The position numbers and the translations under genes are program-made. 64,000 bases of DNA. It comes from Cytidiella melzeri (taxonomy: Eukaryota > Basidiomycota > Agaricomycetes > Polyporales > Irpicaceae). Positions 1 through 12,190 of this stretch are shown one piece after another. The stretch is from NCBI GenBank assembly GCA_022592445.1, contig JABYQR010000185.1:1-64000 (forward strand), read 5' to 3'. The notes under the pieces are model-generated. The model ran no database searches and was not told the DNA's origin. It saw only the letters and a list, made by a program, of their open reading frames with translations. How positions within the stretch are numbered: the first letter of the stretch is position 1; every line of letters starts with the position of its first letter.

Positions 1-1134
1 TCCAAACAGCCATTGGGTGTGAGCAGATATAAATAGTTTGACTTATCACCTCTCCTACTCTCTTTGATTCACTTCTGCAAAGTAGCACCCTATTGCTGAG
101 ACACTAACACACCCCCTGGACAGGGAGGGACCAGGCACAAACACACCAGACCTCTAGGGAGGTGATCACATGTGTGAGTAGTAACAGGGGTGGAGTGAAT
201 ATGTGATGCGAGTGGGTATAAGAGTCCTAGGCTGCTCCTGAACACAAACAAGAGGTGATACAATGCGGCAAGAGGCAACGAGACACGACGAGATGCAGCA
301 CGAAGCAACGAGATGTGGCTCAAAGCAATGAGATGCAACGAGATGCAGCTCGAAGCGACGAGATGTGAATGTGCAAGTGGTAGGTGGATGCCGCACTACA
401 ACAAGGGGCAAGAGGAGGGGATTGGGTATATAGAGAAGTGCAAGAAACGACAGTGATACAAGGTGTGAGGTAAAGAACCCAAGAGGGTAATGGTGGGAAA
501 AGCTCGGAGGTTGAGTGAAGCAATGAGAAGAGGTTGAAAGGGGTGAAAAGAAAGGAGAAAATGCAGTGAATTGCAGTTGCCGAGTGAAAGAGAAATGTGG
601 CTTTAAAACGCAAGGCAGTGAAAGAAACGCAATATAAACGCAGTGGCCAAGAGAAGGTCAACAATGGCTCAAAAGGAGGACGCAGTGAAAGAGGAACGCA
701 ATGCAGTGAAATAACGCAGTAGAATAAACCCAGTGAGGAACACAAGAGGGCTCGAGATATACACACCACAAGAAGGCTCGAGACGAGATGCAAGGCTTGC
801 AGAGGCAAACTTGTGGGGGGAAACACGGGGGGTGTCGTATTCTCCGCTACTCGAGTACAAACACACTGTGTATAAATACTACTGCATAAAAGTCCATATC
901 AAATTCAAGGTCCGTGTGAGAGCGAGGCAGTGAGACAGAGCAGTGTGGGATGAAACAAGGGGCAATCATGAAACTCGTCGCAAGAACAAGGAGTGCACTG
1001 CTTCTTGTGCAGCTAAAACACAAGCATCCAATCAAACAAAGGCTTGGTAACTCGAGTCCACACAGGAGAAGGAGGCAGTGCAATGGAAACAAATCCTGGT
1101 AGTGACGAGTTTGGGGGATTGATGAAGAGAGAGA
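1..1134. repeat. degenerate minisatellite, left flank of the gypsy insertion
   Basis: There is no credible gene here. From about 250 to 830 the sequence is built from loosely repeated words such as gcaacgagatgcagc and aggctcgagacgag. Similar CTCGAG/ACGAG-rich sequence resumes at 8958, directly after the gypsy element, so the element probably inserted into one older repeat block. Short reading frames in this stretch have no recognisable domains. Confidence 0.5.
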
Positions 1135-1887
1135 TGACATGGATAGTCCAACAGAGACCGGATTTTTCCAACAATGTCACAAGTTTCCAGCCTTGGGCGC
1201 CTATCTAGAGCGCTTATTTTCCGGCTAGGAGTGTTACCGGACCTAACCCTAACCCGGGTCACATGACATCCTGCCTTATTTATCAATAGTCCAGACCCAA
1301 ACCCTAGACTCAGTCTGGAGCGGTTCCAGATCAACCTAGGCTATTGTTCTATTGTTCCTCTTCCATTGATGGGGATTCCCCAGGGATTCCCCCAGTTCCT
1401 ATTGTTCTATTGTTCCTGATGCTATTGTTCTATTGTCTATTGTTCTAATCCTATTGTTCTATGTACCCTGGTCCTTGACAGTTACTCAGGTCCTTGACAG
1501 TTACTCAGGTCCTTGACAGTTACCCTGGTCCCTTATTGTTCTATTGTTACTCCAGCCCCACAGTTACTCCAGTCCCTAGTGTGGGAACTGGTGCACAGAC
1601 CACCCAGACACAGTATATATAGTACCCCTTACCCTTCCTGGTTCTGCATCTTGACCTCTTCGTCATTTGCACTGCCAGGTGAGTTACTCAATGTAACCTA
1701 GTATAAGCATAATATTAACTTCGTCATTTGCACTGCCAGTATCCGGCCTTTGAGCCTGCTTGCCTGCTCATCATCGACTTTGACCTCGTTGTCGTCGTTG
1801 GAGATCCACTTCCACTTCCACTTCCACTCCCTCCCTTCTCTACCCTTGTTTAGGGTTTAGTAGTATAGCAGCAGTCGCTCCGCGACA
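1135..1887 (+). repeat. gypsy 5' LTR
   Basis: 753 bp, TG...CA ends. It contains a 19-bp unit (ggtccttgacagttactca) repeated three times at 1470-1526, plus many ctattgttct words; both are plausible U3 enhancer material. A TATA-like agtatatatagta lies at 1611-1623. Confidence 0.93.
1611..1739 (+). promoter_or_regulatory. LTR promoter with repeat-bounded candidate intron
   Basis: A TATA-like box at 1611-1623 is followed by a 21-bp direct repeat, cttcgtcatttgcactgccag, at 1658-1678 and 1719-1739. The first copy is followed at once by the consensus donor GTGAGT. The second copy ends in CCAG and is preceded by a possible branch site ttaac. Splicing 1679-1739 (61 nt, normal for this genome) would join copy 1 to the sequence after copy 2. 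The same arrangement lies in the 3' LTR at 8749-8809. Two unrelated LTR families in this window show the same design. Confidence 0.55.
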
Positions 1888-2059
1888 TTAGGTCAAGATA
1901 CCACACAGCTACCGGCACGACTGCCCTTAGCTTGGATCAAGTCTTCCTGTTCCCCCAGTTTTAAAAAGTTTATTCCCCCCTACGTTTGAGAGTAAGCCAT
2001 CGCCGTCCGTCTTGACGTGCTTGATCGCTGACTCGTTCATTTTCCGTGGTTGATTCTTA

Positions 2060-4379
2060 GTGCCGAAAGAATCCCACTCCCGTTTCACCGCTCGTCCAGA
2101 TCCCTTGCACAAGGATCTGAACCAAGCGCGCCGAGAAGTCAAGATCCATCGCGCCCTGCCCCAGGCCGTGTTTGATCAACTCGACGCAGAGCACGCACGT
2201 GGCAAGAGCCACAAGTACACGGAGAAGGAGCTCAAGGCTATTGCCTCCTACGTCGGTCGCCGTAAACCCAAGGGTTCTGCCCTCACACACAGATTCCCCA
2301 CTGCAGAGGAGTTTGAGAAACTCCGTGCTGAGTCCAAAGAGTTCGCTGCCCGTACCGCACGCGAACGAGCTGAGGCCTTAGCAAGTCTTCCTAAGAAGCC
2401 TTCGTTAGCAGAACGCTTCCCAGCCCGGCCAGCCACCAACCCTGGTGCAGCCCTCATAGCCGCAAAGCCGACTCTCATCGACTTCCAAAAGCACACCCTT
2501 GAAGACCTTCAAGGAATCTTCACTCCAAAGCTCACCGCCACCCTCCAACGCCTGTCGATTCTACCCACCATCAACAAGTACCAACAGCTTCACGAAGGCA
2601 CGAGGCGTAACTTTGAGAAAGAGAAACAGAAGTTAGAAAAGCTTCTGGAAGAGCTACCAACCCGAGCCACTGTCATCACTCAGCGTGAGTGGCAGCTGCT
2701 GGATTGGGGTTTAAAGGCAATAGGAGGAATCAGTTTCAAGGGTCTAAGAAGGAATTACGAACAAGTGTTCAAAGCTTTAGACAGAGTTTGGTCGGACGAG
2801 TACTTCGTATCATTCTAGAAATACAGTGTGGCTTCTCAAAGTCCCAGAAGTAGTGTTTGGTCTAGAGATCATCTCCCCTGTGAGAACTACCCACACGCTT
2901 TCAATCACCGTACCATCAGAGACGAGTGTTACGACCCAGAAGAAGGACACGAAGCCTGTGAAACTCAGCCCTGTCCAAACCGATACAACGGTATTGCATA
3001 TCCTGGTCGATACGCAAACCAGTATTGACCCATTCATCATTGGCAAGAAGCTCGTATCCTTGAATCCCTCCCACCCTTGCCTGAAGAAGACTTCGATCGA
3101 ACCTTCACACAGGAGCAATTCCAGATGGATTCCACCAACATGTCTCAGCATGCTTCTAGGGCAGCAACCCCAGCCCCCACACAAGAACCGTCTCCGCCCC
3201 CACAGCAGAACAACTTCTGCATGCGCTACTCCTTGGTCAGCAACAGCTGACACAAGCCATCACAGCGCTGGTTCAAAACCAGCAACCGGTCAACAACAGG
3301 TCAAGGGAAAGGGTTGTAGAGAAACCCGCGAGTTTCAAGGGCAATGCAAGTAGTGACGCGCGTCGCTTTCTAGCTGCCTTCTCAATGTACGCACAGTTTA
3401 ATGAGAAGCTGTCGCCGTACAATGCCCAAGGTGGTCAAACCCGGTTAGACCATCTGTGGATCTCATCGGCCTTGTCATTTATGACCGAAGATGCAGCAGT
3501 TTGGGCAACGCCCCACATGGATTTAATTGCCAGCCATCAAATGGCATTCAATGGTGATTGGGACGATTTCAAGGCGGCGTTCAAAGCACGATTTGAACCA
3601 GTTGACGAAATGGTGGATGCTAAGGCCAAGCTCAGGGAGCTATGGCAAGGCAAGAAAACGGTTCCGAATACACGGCACGATTCAGGGAAATCATGGACAG
3701 GACCGGCTACTCGACACAAGACCTTCGTGATCGGTACTACGAACACCTGAGTACTACCATCAAGGATGAGCTGGTTCACACCGCAAGGCCTCACGTCACT
3801 CTCGTAGACCTGATCAATGTTGCTACAGACATTGACAATCGTCTTCGTGTTCGAGCTCAAGAGAAAGCTCGTGAACAAGGTCGAACGGTCCCCAACCTGT
3901 TCAAAACCACTCCGGTCTCCACCTCGTCCCCGGCTCCCTTCGTCCAAGCACCTCGTGACTCCAATGCCATGGAAATCGATGCTACCAAGGTTGGACCTAA
4001 CGGAAAAACACGCGCCGACTTCATGAAGGCTATGAACGGCAGATGTTACGGATGCGGATCGAAGGATCATCAGAAGAAGGACGGAAAACATGATCGTGAA
4101 CTGTGCGGACATTGTGGTGGCAACCATCAGACGCAGGTTTGCCAAAGTCGATTCCTTGGGTACCCATCTAGGCAACAGAAGGTGGCTGCAAATACTCTGT
4201 TTGATCCATCAACTCCGGCTCCCTCGTCGTCCTCGTCTACAAGGCCCCTGCCTAATCCACCCGCCGCCTCCGTCGCCAGCTCCTCGTCACCAAGTCCGTT
4301 CAACTACGATGCCATTATGAAGCAGATGTCATCGCTCACGGACCAAGTCAAGCAGCTGGGTAATCAAAGGGATTTTTAG
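2060..4379 (+). pseudogene. gypsy gag, frameshifted
   Basis: Gag is spread over several frames. 2060-2818 encodes a Lys/Glu-rich 252-residue segment. Readable gag-like sequence then changes frame around 3030-3390. 3385-3660 holds the retrotransposon gag core (FLAAFSMYAQFNEK and DWDDFKAAFKARFEP). 3642-4379 carries the gag C-terminus with two zinc-knuckle-like clusters (CYGCGSKDH with a distant Cys, then CGHCGGNHQTQVC). At about 3660 the reading moves from frame 1 to frame 3 while protein similarity continues, so this is a lesion rather than a domain boundary. Gag would form the cytoplasmic virus-like particle and package element RNA. Whether the 2060 segment is a separate upstream ORF or the gag N-terminus is unclear. 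The ATG at 2060 is the first good start after the 5' LTR. Confidence 0.75.
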
Positions 4380-4438
4380 AACGGACTCCAGGTGAAACCG
4401 CACCCTCGAGTCCCTCTAGAAAGACCTACATAGAAGAA

Positions 4439-7400
4439 GTGGAGGACAATGATGATTCCCCCACGGACATAGTTTTTAACGCCCCTGTAGTAAATACCCG
4501 CCCCGCACAGCAGCCCGATTCGCAGTCTTCAGTTTTATTTAACGACATGTATAACTACTACGAAACCTTGTCGTCTTGCATAGTGCCTGAAATAGACCCG
4601 CTTAGCATGCATTTCCGAGTTCCAATTACGCTCAAAGGAGTGTTCAGAGAAAAGGGCATCAAAGCTATGATTGACTCAGGAGCCACCGCTTTATTCCTGA
4701 GTCAAGACTTTGTCAACCGGCACCGAGTACGTACGGTCCCCTTAGAAAGGCAGATCCCACTCCACAACATCGATGGGACTCTAAATCAAGGAGGACGTAT
4801 CACACACAGAGCAGAGCTCGAACTACAAGTTGGGGCTATCAAAGAAAACGCAACATTTTTGGTCACGGACATCGGACCAGAAGATTGCATTCTAGGCCTA
4901 CCCTGGCTTCGCAAAGCAAACCCCAAGATCAATTGGGCTACCGGAGAAATGGAACTGGAAGCCGAAGAAGACTTCGAACCCTTCCAGTCTATCACAGCCA
5001 ATCGAAAGCAGAGACGAGCCTGGCTCAGAGCCGGTATCATTCAGGACACCAAAGAAGAGCTTTGGTCCTGTGCTAGCTATACGTACTCTACAGACATTGC
5101 GGCTAAGGCCCATCAATCCAAAGAGCAACAGACGTTCGAACAGATGGTTCCAGAAGAATACCGTAGACACCAGAAAGTCTTTTCTGAAGAAGCATCACAG
5201 CGCCTCCCAGAGCACCAACCCTGGGATCACACGATTGATCTAACAGAGAACCCAAAGATGTTCAGATCCAAGGTCTACCCCATGTCTCCGAATGAACAAG
5301 CGGAGTTAGACAAGTTTATTGAGGAAAACCTAGCGAAAGGATATATTGTCCCATCCAAGTCGCCCATGGCCTCACCGGTATTCTTCGTTAAGAAGAAGGA
5401 TGGCAAGCTTCGGCTTGTTCAGGATTATCGACGGTTGAATGACATCACGATCAAAAACCGCTACCCACTCCCCTTGGTATCAGACATTACCAATCGACTT
5501 CGCCAACCAAAATCTTCACTAAGTTTGACGTACGATGGGGTTACCATAACATTCGGATCAAAGAAAATGACGAATGGAAGGGTGCATTTGTGACAAACCG
5601 AGGGCTGTTCGAGCCTAAGGTGATGTTGTTTGGCATGACCAATTCTCCAGCCACGTTTCAAGCAATGATGAACTCCATCTTTGCTGATCTCATTGCGGAA
5701 GGAAAGGTCTCTGTGTACCTGGATGACATCCTCATCTTCAGCTCAGACATCACGGAACATCGTAAACTTGTCCATGAAGTACTAGCAAGACTTGAAGCCA
5801 ATGACCTGTACCTTCGCCCCGAGAAATGCGAATTTGAACAGTCACAAGTCGAGTACTTAGGTCTAATCATTGGTAACGGAAAGATCCGTATGGACTCGGG
5901 TAAAATAGAAGCTATCACCAACTGGCCGGTACCACAGAACCTCCGTGATGTGCGCGGCTTCATTGGATTTGCCAACTTCTACCGACGTTTCATCAAGGAC
6001 TTTGCACGGCATACCCGTCCCCTACATGATCTCACCAAGAAAGACCAACCTTGGAAATGGGGAGAAGCACAGCAGAACGCCTTTCAGATGCTCAAAGATG
6101 CGTTCACTCAGGAACCTATTCTAGTAACATGGGAACCTGATCGTCCCACACGTATTGAAGTCGATGCGTCTGGCTTTGCAACTGGAGGAGTTCTACTGCA
6201 GAAACTAGAGGATGGACAGTGGCATCCAGTAGCGTTTCGGTCTCAGTCTATGGCCGAAGCAGAACGGAACTATGAGATCTATGATCGAGAAATGCTCGCT
6301 ATCATCAGAGCTCTCGAAGATTGGTGTCATTATCTGGAAGGACTACCCGCGCCCTTCGAGATCATCACAGATCATCAGAATCTGCAGTATTGGCGTACCG
6401 CCCAAGACCTGTCCAGACGACAAGCTCGGTGGTCTTTGTATCTGAGCCGGTTTGATTTTGTTTTAACGCACAAACCCGGAAAAACCCTCACTCAAGGCGA
6501 CCCGTTATCCCGGGTCAGAACCCTGGAAGTTTAGATGCATCAGACAACAAGGAACAAGTTGTACTGAAGCCTGAATACTTCCAGACAATAGCCCCTCGAG
6601 TACCCCGGAATCTGATCCGTTAGAGTCACGGATTAAGACATCAGTATTCGAGAAGCAGAGGTAGTCCAGGGACTAGCCAAGCTCAGGAAGGACGGACCCC
6701 GAAAGTTGACTGATGGTGGACTTGAGTGGGAGGAAGACAATGGACTGGTGTACTACAAAGGGAAGCTGTACATTCCAAAGATCGTGAAGTGCGTAGGGAG
6801 ATTGTACGACGATGCCATGATGCATTACCGGCAGGACATCCGGGAAACATGCAACCCTAGAACTAGTCACACGGCATTATTGGTGGCCTCGCATGGCATC
6901 CTTTGTAGAGCAGTACGTACTCGGATGTGACAAGTGTCAGCGAACCAAACCGGGCAACATCCTACCGTTCCGATACAGCCCATCGGCGTACCAGATGGAC
7001 CCTGGCAGGTGGTTGGCGTAGACTTAGTCGGACCTCTTCCGCGAAGCAACGGATTTGACATGATTGCAGTATACACGGACTTGTATAGCAAACAAAGTCA
7101 TGTAATTCCGACCCAGTCTACGGTTACAGCTGACGGCATAGCCGACCTCCACATCAAAGAAGTCTTTAGGCTCCATGGTATTCCCCGACAGTTCATATCT
7201 GATAGAGGACCTCAGTTTGCGGCCCGAGTAATGCAAGCGTTGTATAAACGACTAGGCATCACTGGCGCTATGACTACAGCCTATCATCCTCAGGCTAACG
7301 GTCAAACGGAAAGAGTCAACCAAGAAGTAGAAAAGATTCTACGACTCTTTGTTGATCAACGACAAGATGATTGGGCCGAATACATCCCAGTGGCTGAATT

Positions 7401-8186
7401 CGCCATCAACTCTCGTGTCAACTCATCAACGCAGCACTCTCCGTTTGAAGTCATGTACGGGTACCTACCAGATTTCACCATACCAGTCGGACGTCACAGC
7501 CGAATGCCGAATCTAGATGCACGTCTAGAAAAGCTCAGACAGGTTCGGATAGAAACCGAAGCTGCCTCGCGTCTATCTAAGGAAAAGATGGCCGAAGCTT
7601 CCGCATACACCCGCAGAACTACTCCAGTCTTCAAGGAAGGGGATCTTGTGTGGTTGTCTTCCAAGAACGTCAAAGTACATCAACAGTCTGACAAGCTAGG
7701 GCCTAGACAGCTTGGTCCTTCACAGTCCTTCAGAAAACTGGTGAACATACATATCGGATCAAACTCAAATCCGGATATCGCATTCACGACAACATCAATG
7801 TTGAACGGCTATCTCCGTATCGAGGAAACGAAGTAAACGGCCTCATACCAGAACCACCAGCACCGATCATAGTAGATGATCAACAAGTCTATGAAGTCGA
7901 GAAGATCCTAGACAGTCGGATCTATCGGAAGCAAATGCAGTACCTAGTCAAATGGAAAGGCTATGGAGAAGGCGATGTAACGTGGGAACCTGCAGTAAAT
8001 CTGACCAATGCGAAAGAGAGCATTGCAGAGTTCCATGCCAGACATACCAATGCACCCCAGAAATTGCCCAAAGCACTCTTCGACTCCATTCCTTGGAAAC
8101 CGTTGGAGAACATCACAGAAGCTATTGCATCTGACCTCGAGTGGGCAGATGGTAGAGTCCCTGGTCTTAGTTCATCGAGGCGATGA
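4439..8186 (+). pseudogene. gypsy pol (PR-RT-RH-IN-chromodomain), frameshifted
   Basis: Order along the DNA: aspartic protease with MIDSGAT near 4669; reverse transcriptase with FFVKKKDGKLRLVQDYR near 5384 and the catalytic YLDD near 5716; RNase H with EVDASGFATGG near 6160; an integrase zinc-binding remnant (6706-6930); DDE integrase with VDLVGPLP, FISDRGPQF and NGQTERVNQE (6934-7836); and a chromodomain (YLVKWKGYGEGDVTWEP, 7942-7992). Catalytic residues visible in each domain are conserved. The frame breaks near 5510 (in an A run, one base short), after 6534, near 6850-6930 and near 7700-7930. The chromodomain probably targets integration to particular histone marks. Pol enzymes normally act in the particle (RT, RH, PR) and in the nucleus (IN). 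Intact catalytic motifs with indels suggest recent loss or homopolymer sequencing errors. Confidence 0.85.
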
Positions 8187-8204
8187 ATTTTAGGAGGGGG
8201 GTAA

Positions 8205-8957
8205 TGACATGGATAGTCCAACAGAGACCGGATTTTTACAACAATGTCACAAGTTTACAGCCTTGGGCGCCTATCTAGAGCGCTTATTTTCCGGCTAGGA
8301 GTGTTACCGGACCTAACCCTAACCCGGGTCACATGACATCCTGCCTTATTTATCAATAGTCCAGACCCAAACCCTAGACTCAGTCTGGAGCGGTTCCAGA
8401 TCAACCTAGGCTATTGTTCTATTGTTCCTCTTCCATTGATGGGGATTCCCCAGGGATTCCCCCAGTTCCTATTGTTCTATTGTTCCTGATGCTATTGTTC
8501 TATTGTCTATTGTTCTAATCCTATTGTTCTATGTACCCTGGTCCTTGACAGTTACTCAGGTCCTTGACAGTTACTCAGGTCCTTGACAGTTACCCTGGTC
8601 CCTTATTGTTCTATTGTTACTCCAGCCCCACAGTTACTCCAGTCCCTAGTGTGGGAACTGGTGCACAGACCACCCAGACACAGTATATATAGTACCCCTT
8701 ACCCTCCCTGGTTCTGCATCTTGACCTCTTCGTCATTTGCACTGCCAGGTGAGTTACTCAATGTAACCTAGTATAAGCATAATATTAACTTCGTCATTTG
8801 CACTGCCAGTATCCGGCCTTTGAGCCTGCTTGCCTGCTCATCATCGACTTTGACCTCGTTGTCGTCGTTGGAGATCCACTTCCACTTCCACTTCCACTCC
8901 CTCCCTTCTCTACCCTTGTTTAGGGTTTAGTAGTATAGCAGCAGTCGCTCCGCGACA
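8205..8957 (+). repeat. gypsy 3' LTR
   Basis: 753 bp, same length as the 5' LTR, three differences as read (two C/A near its start, one T/C near 8695). It is followed by agaga, matching the left flank. Confidence 0.93.
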
Positions 8958-9420
8958 AGAGAGAGGCTGCTCGAGGTTCCCCTATTCCTGGGAAGAGCTG
9001 CGGGACCCAAGGGCTCTCGAGCGACGAGAAGCTCTGCTTGTTTGCAAGAAGAGTGCCTCATTGGAGCTTGTTGCTGCAAGGGGGCTGCAAGGAAACCAAG
9101 AGTGGCAAGGGAAAGTGCCAATGTGCTTGAGGCTGCCCAAAACTCGCGAGAGACATAGACAAGAACTCGCGCGAGAACGCGAACCATAACTCAAAGGAGC
9201 ACAAGCTCGAGTGCCCAAAGGGCTGAGCCATAGACAAGCTCGAGACGCGAGGTGCAAGGAGCAAGTCAGCTCGAGACGCGAGCTGGATGACAAGCTCGAG
9301 AAGCAAGCTGTACAACCAGCTCTCGCGCGATCCTCGAGACGTCTCGCGAGGGCTCTCGAGTGACAAGGAGCTTTGCTTGTTCGCGCGAAAGGGTCCTTGT
9401 TGAGCTTGTGACATGTCCAG
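8958..9420. repeat. CTCGAG/CGCGAG-rich repeat, right flank of the gypsy insertion
   Basis: Dense loosely repeated words such as gctcgagacgcgag, ctcgcgcgag and caagctcgaga. It is rich in short palindromes and CpG. It probably continues the block interrupted at 1134. No gene. Confidence 0.5.
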
Positions 9421-10148
9421 CGGTTTACAGGCGTATCATCGTGTTCTATTTGGACTCGTTTTGTTTTACTGTGTTTCTGCTGTGTTTCTTTGCTGCATCA
9501 CTGCCACTGTGTTTCATCTTCACCACAACAAGCATACTGTGTTCACCTTCACTTTGACTAAGTTTATAGATACCTTTCTCTCTTCACTGTGATTGCATTT
9601 TGCGTTCCCCAACTATTACTGTGTTTTCATTACGGTCTCACTTCATCACACATATTTTATGTCAATACTACCTACATGTCAATCCCTCACTTCATGTTTT
9701 GCAAGTTGTAGTGCTACCATTACTTTGTTGTGTTAAAACCTCCCTTCTTAGCAATAGATTTGACAAATTTTTACCTTACTTTGTTGTTGCCTTTAGTTGC
9801 ACAAGGCTAGCTAGGACTCTTAGACCACCTTGCTAAAATGTTTGCACTCTTACACCCTTACACTTCTTTTGCCACTTTATATTAGGTTGTGTTGTCTTTA
9901 GGGTTGTAGTTTGTTTCAGAGCGTGTCTCAGTATTTCAACACTTTGATAACCCCATCATTCTCAACCAAGTCTGTGTCCATATGCAAGCCACTATTCATC
10001 AAGAAGACATGGCTGACTTCGTACAAAGATTTCAGCAGCTCAATGCTGGCATCTTAGACAACCAAATGACTTACCAAGACCGTTGAAAGAGCTTCCTTCC
10101 TTTGCTCCTGCAGCAAGCTTGTTTGTAAATCATAGAAGTGCTGCATTC
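9421..10148. other. T-rich intergenic stretch, no gene recognised
   Basis: A T-rich region of short words (tgtgtttc, ttactttgttg). A 34-codon open stretch at 9981-10085 (starts MQATIHQEDMADF) might be a fragment of an old element, but nothing supports a gene. Confidence 0.4.
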
Positions 10149-10594
10149 CAGTTACAATTCCTGAAGAATGAGGAAGAATTGTTCCAATGTGCTCCAGCAC
10201 ATTGATAGGTTTTCAGATGTGACCCTCTTGTCCCCCAAAGTGTAGGAATTTGATGCGAGAATACAGACAGTAACAGTTGATAGCATGACACTGACTTTGT
10301 TATCAGCCCTCTATAACTTTGTATCAGATCACTTTTGCAATCAAAATGCAGTTTTTTGATTATTACAGACTGCATATGGGTACAATTCTGTACATATAAT
10401 ACACCACTGGATATCCCTATCTTGTGGCAACATCCTGGTACAAACATCCTGTCAATTGAAGTGGAATTGAGCAAGTTATGGCCAGTCTACTGAGAAAAGT
10501 CACCCAGACTCAGATTCAAACTCCACTCCTGCTGGCAAGATTCTGGTCAGGTACATGTGCAGCAATCTACAGACATTGCTTGCTCTCTGAATGC

Positions 10595-10825
10595 TGTAAT
10601 CACAGAGTTTTGATGCACGCACGGGAGGGGGGCTTGAATCAAAGAACACAATGTTATTGAATAGCTACGAAAATACAAGGTTTTTATATTATTTTAGCAA
10701 AACGGATAAGATGAAAAGGGAATGTTGAAACAAGTAATCTGCGCAGAACGACAAAATGCGGGCAGCAGGAACAAACGGATACATAGAAATTGAGGCAGCA
10801 AGCCTAAAATAACAAGGAATACAAT
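10595..10825. other. about 230-bp insertion in the left hAT repeat
   Basis: Sequence from about 10540 matches 14147 onward (aggtacatgtgcagcaatc versus aggtacatgtacagcaatc), and the match resumes at about 10826 (gacatgccacacatagta). The left copy therefore has about 230 extra bases that the right copy lacks. The extra part is A-rich with no gene. I see no clear TSD. Confidence 0.4.
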
Positions 10826-10859
10826 TAAAAGACATGCCACACATAGTATTGGCTCTGAG

Positions 10860-11225
10860 CAAGAATTAACAGCACTGTGGAAGCTAATTACAAATTCTCA
10901 ACCCCTACATTCTTGGACAATGTAAATTTGTAGCTGCATGAGCAGTGATTACTGCATCTGATTGTTCCACAAAGTTTCACAACTGTTGGTTGCTCTCTCA
11001 GCAGGAGTTACAATTGGAACACAGCCTGTGGCAGTTCTAGTGGGGCTGATGCAGTTCAGACATCCACAGGACGTGGTTGCATCACCATAGAGCACTGCCT
11101 TTGATTCTTCCATACAGTTTCACAACCACTAGTTGCTCTATAAGCAGAAGTTACAATCAGAACCCAGCCTGTGGCAGCTCCAATGGGGGTGAGGCAGTGC
11201 AGAGATCAACAGGACACATGTAACA
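10860..11225 (+). repeat. 143-bp tandem repeat, left copy
   Basis: Two units with a 143-bp period (tgcatctgattgttcc at 10953; a diverged second unit at 11096). Each contains cagcctgtggcagtt and gaggcagt words. The block is a direct repeat of 14215-14600. Confidence 0.65.
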
Positions 11226-12190
11226 TGTTATGGCAATTGTTCCAATGAGACACCCTCAAGCCCTTCATTCTTGAAGCAAGTAATTTTCTAGAATCAGCAG
11301 TGAACACTGCACAAGATTGATGACAAGATAGATGAAGCCCCTTGCTACCATTGGTAACTACCTACATCAATGTATGGCTCCTTTTCCCACAACCAAACTT
11401 ATCAATTGTAGTACAGTCACTTTATCCCAGATCAAGTTGCCTATCAAAGGTGTCACCAATAGCAAAATTCCCGTGATACAGTCAATATTCATGAAAAGAT
11501 GGCTTGACAAGGTTCTTACCAGGAACAGGGCTGTTTGCTGAGGTTATTTTTGGTAACAAAGTCACAGGTGCAATTAGCTATTCCATGCTATATGATTAAT
11601 TCAATTTGCTATCAATAACATAATCACTTGTAACCCTGCTCCTGCAGTTTACCAAATTGTATTTATATTATTTAACATAGTTCAACACCATTAACAAGAA
11701 GACACATGTCAAAAATCTTTATCTCCACACTCTACTCCACAAACTTGTGTTAATTCTGTACTCACACCCATTGTTGCACTTCAAACCATACAGCACAGTC
11801 CCTCTTCTTTCATGAATGATTGTGTGCTCCAGTGAAGACAAACCACCAACTTACTATACATTACTCATTGATGAAGCTATTCCCAACAAAATTACTTGTT
11901 CAGGCCACTACCAGCACCAAGTTTACTTATAAATCTGGCTCAAAAAGTAATATTTCATTCAATCTTCAGAAATTGTACTTGCCAGTTGCCGGCCTTGCTA
12001 ACGCTAGTCTTCTTGGTGCGCAGGGCAGACCCAGAAGAGTCTATCCAAATGTTAATACTGACCATTATCAGGAGACAAGTTGTCAAGTCAGAACCTCTTG
12101 GTGTAACTACACACAAGGTTGATAGATGACCTAGGTTGCGCAATTGCTGTCAAGCACAATGGCAGACAGATGATGGATCAATGGAAGGAA

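Larger units (their letters stand above)
1135..8957 (+). mobile_element. Ty3/gypsy chromovirus LTR retrotransposon, recent insertion
   Basis: The element is complete end to end: a 753-bp 5' LTR (1135-1887), gag-pol interior, a purine-rich tract (aggagggggg, 8191-8201) and a 753-bp 3' LTR (8205-8957). The LTRs begin TGACAT and end GCGACA. The 5-bp flanks are identical (agaga at 1130-1134 and 8958-8962), giving a target-site duplication. I count three substitutions between the LTRs, so insertion or gene conversion was recent. Domain order is gag, protease, reverse transcriptase, RNase H, integrase and C-terminal chromodomain, which defines the chromovirus branch of Ty3/gypsy. Despite the near-identical LTRs the coding region carries several frameshifts, so this copy is unlikely to be autonomous as read. 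Confidence 0.93.

Noticed and set aside
1238..1256. Telomere-like ccctaaccctaaccc
   Set aside because: Only two units, present in both gypsy LTRs at the same place, so it is LTR sequence and not a chromosome end.
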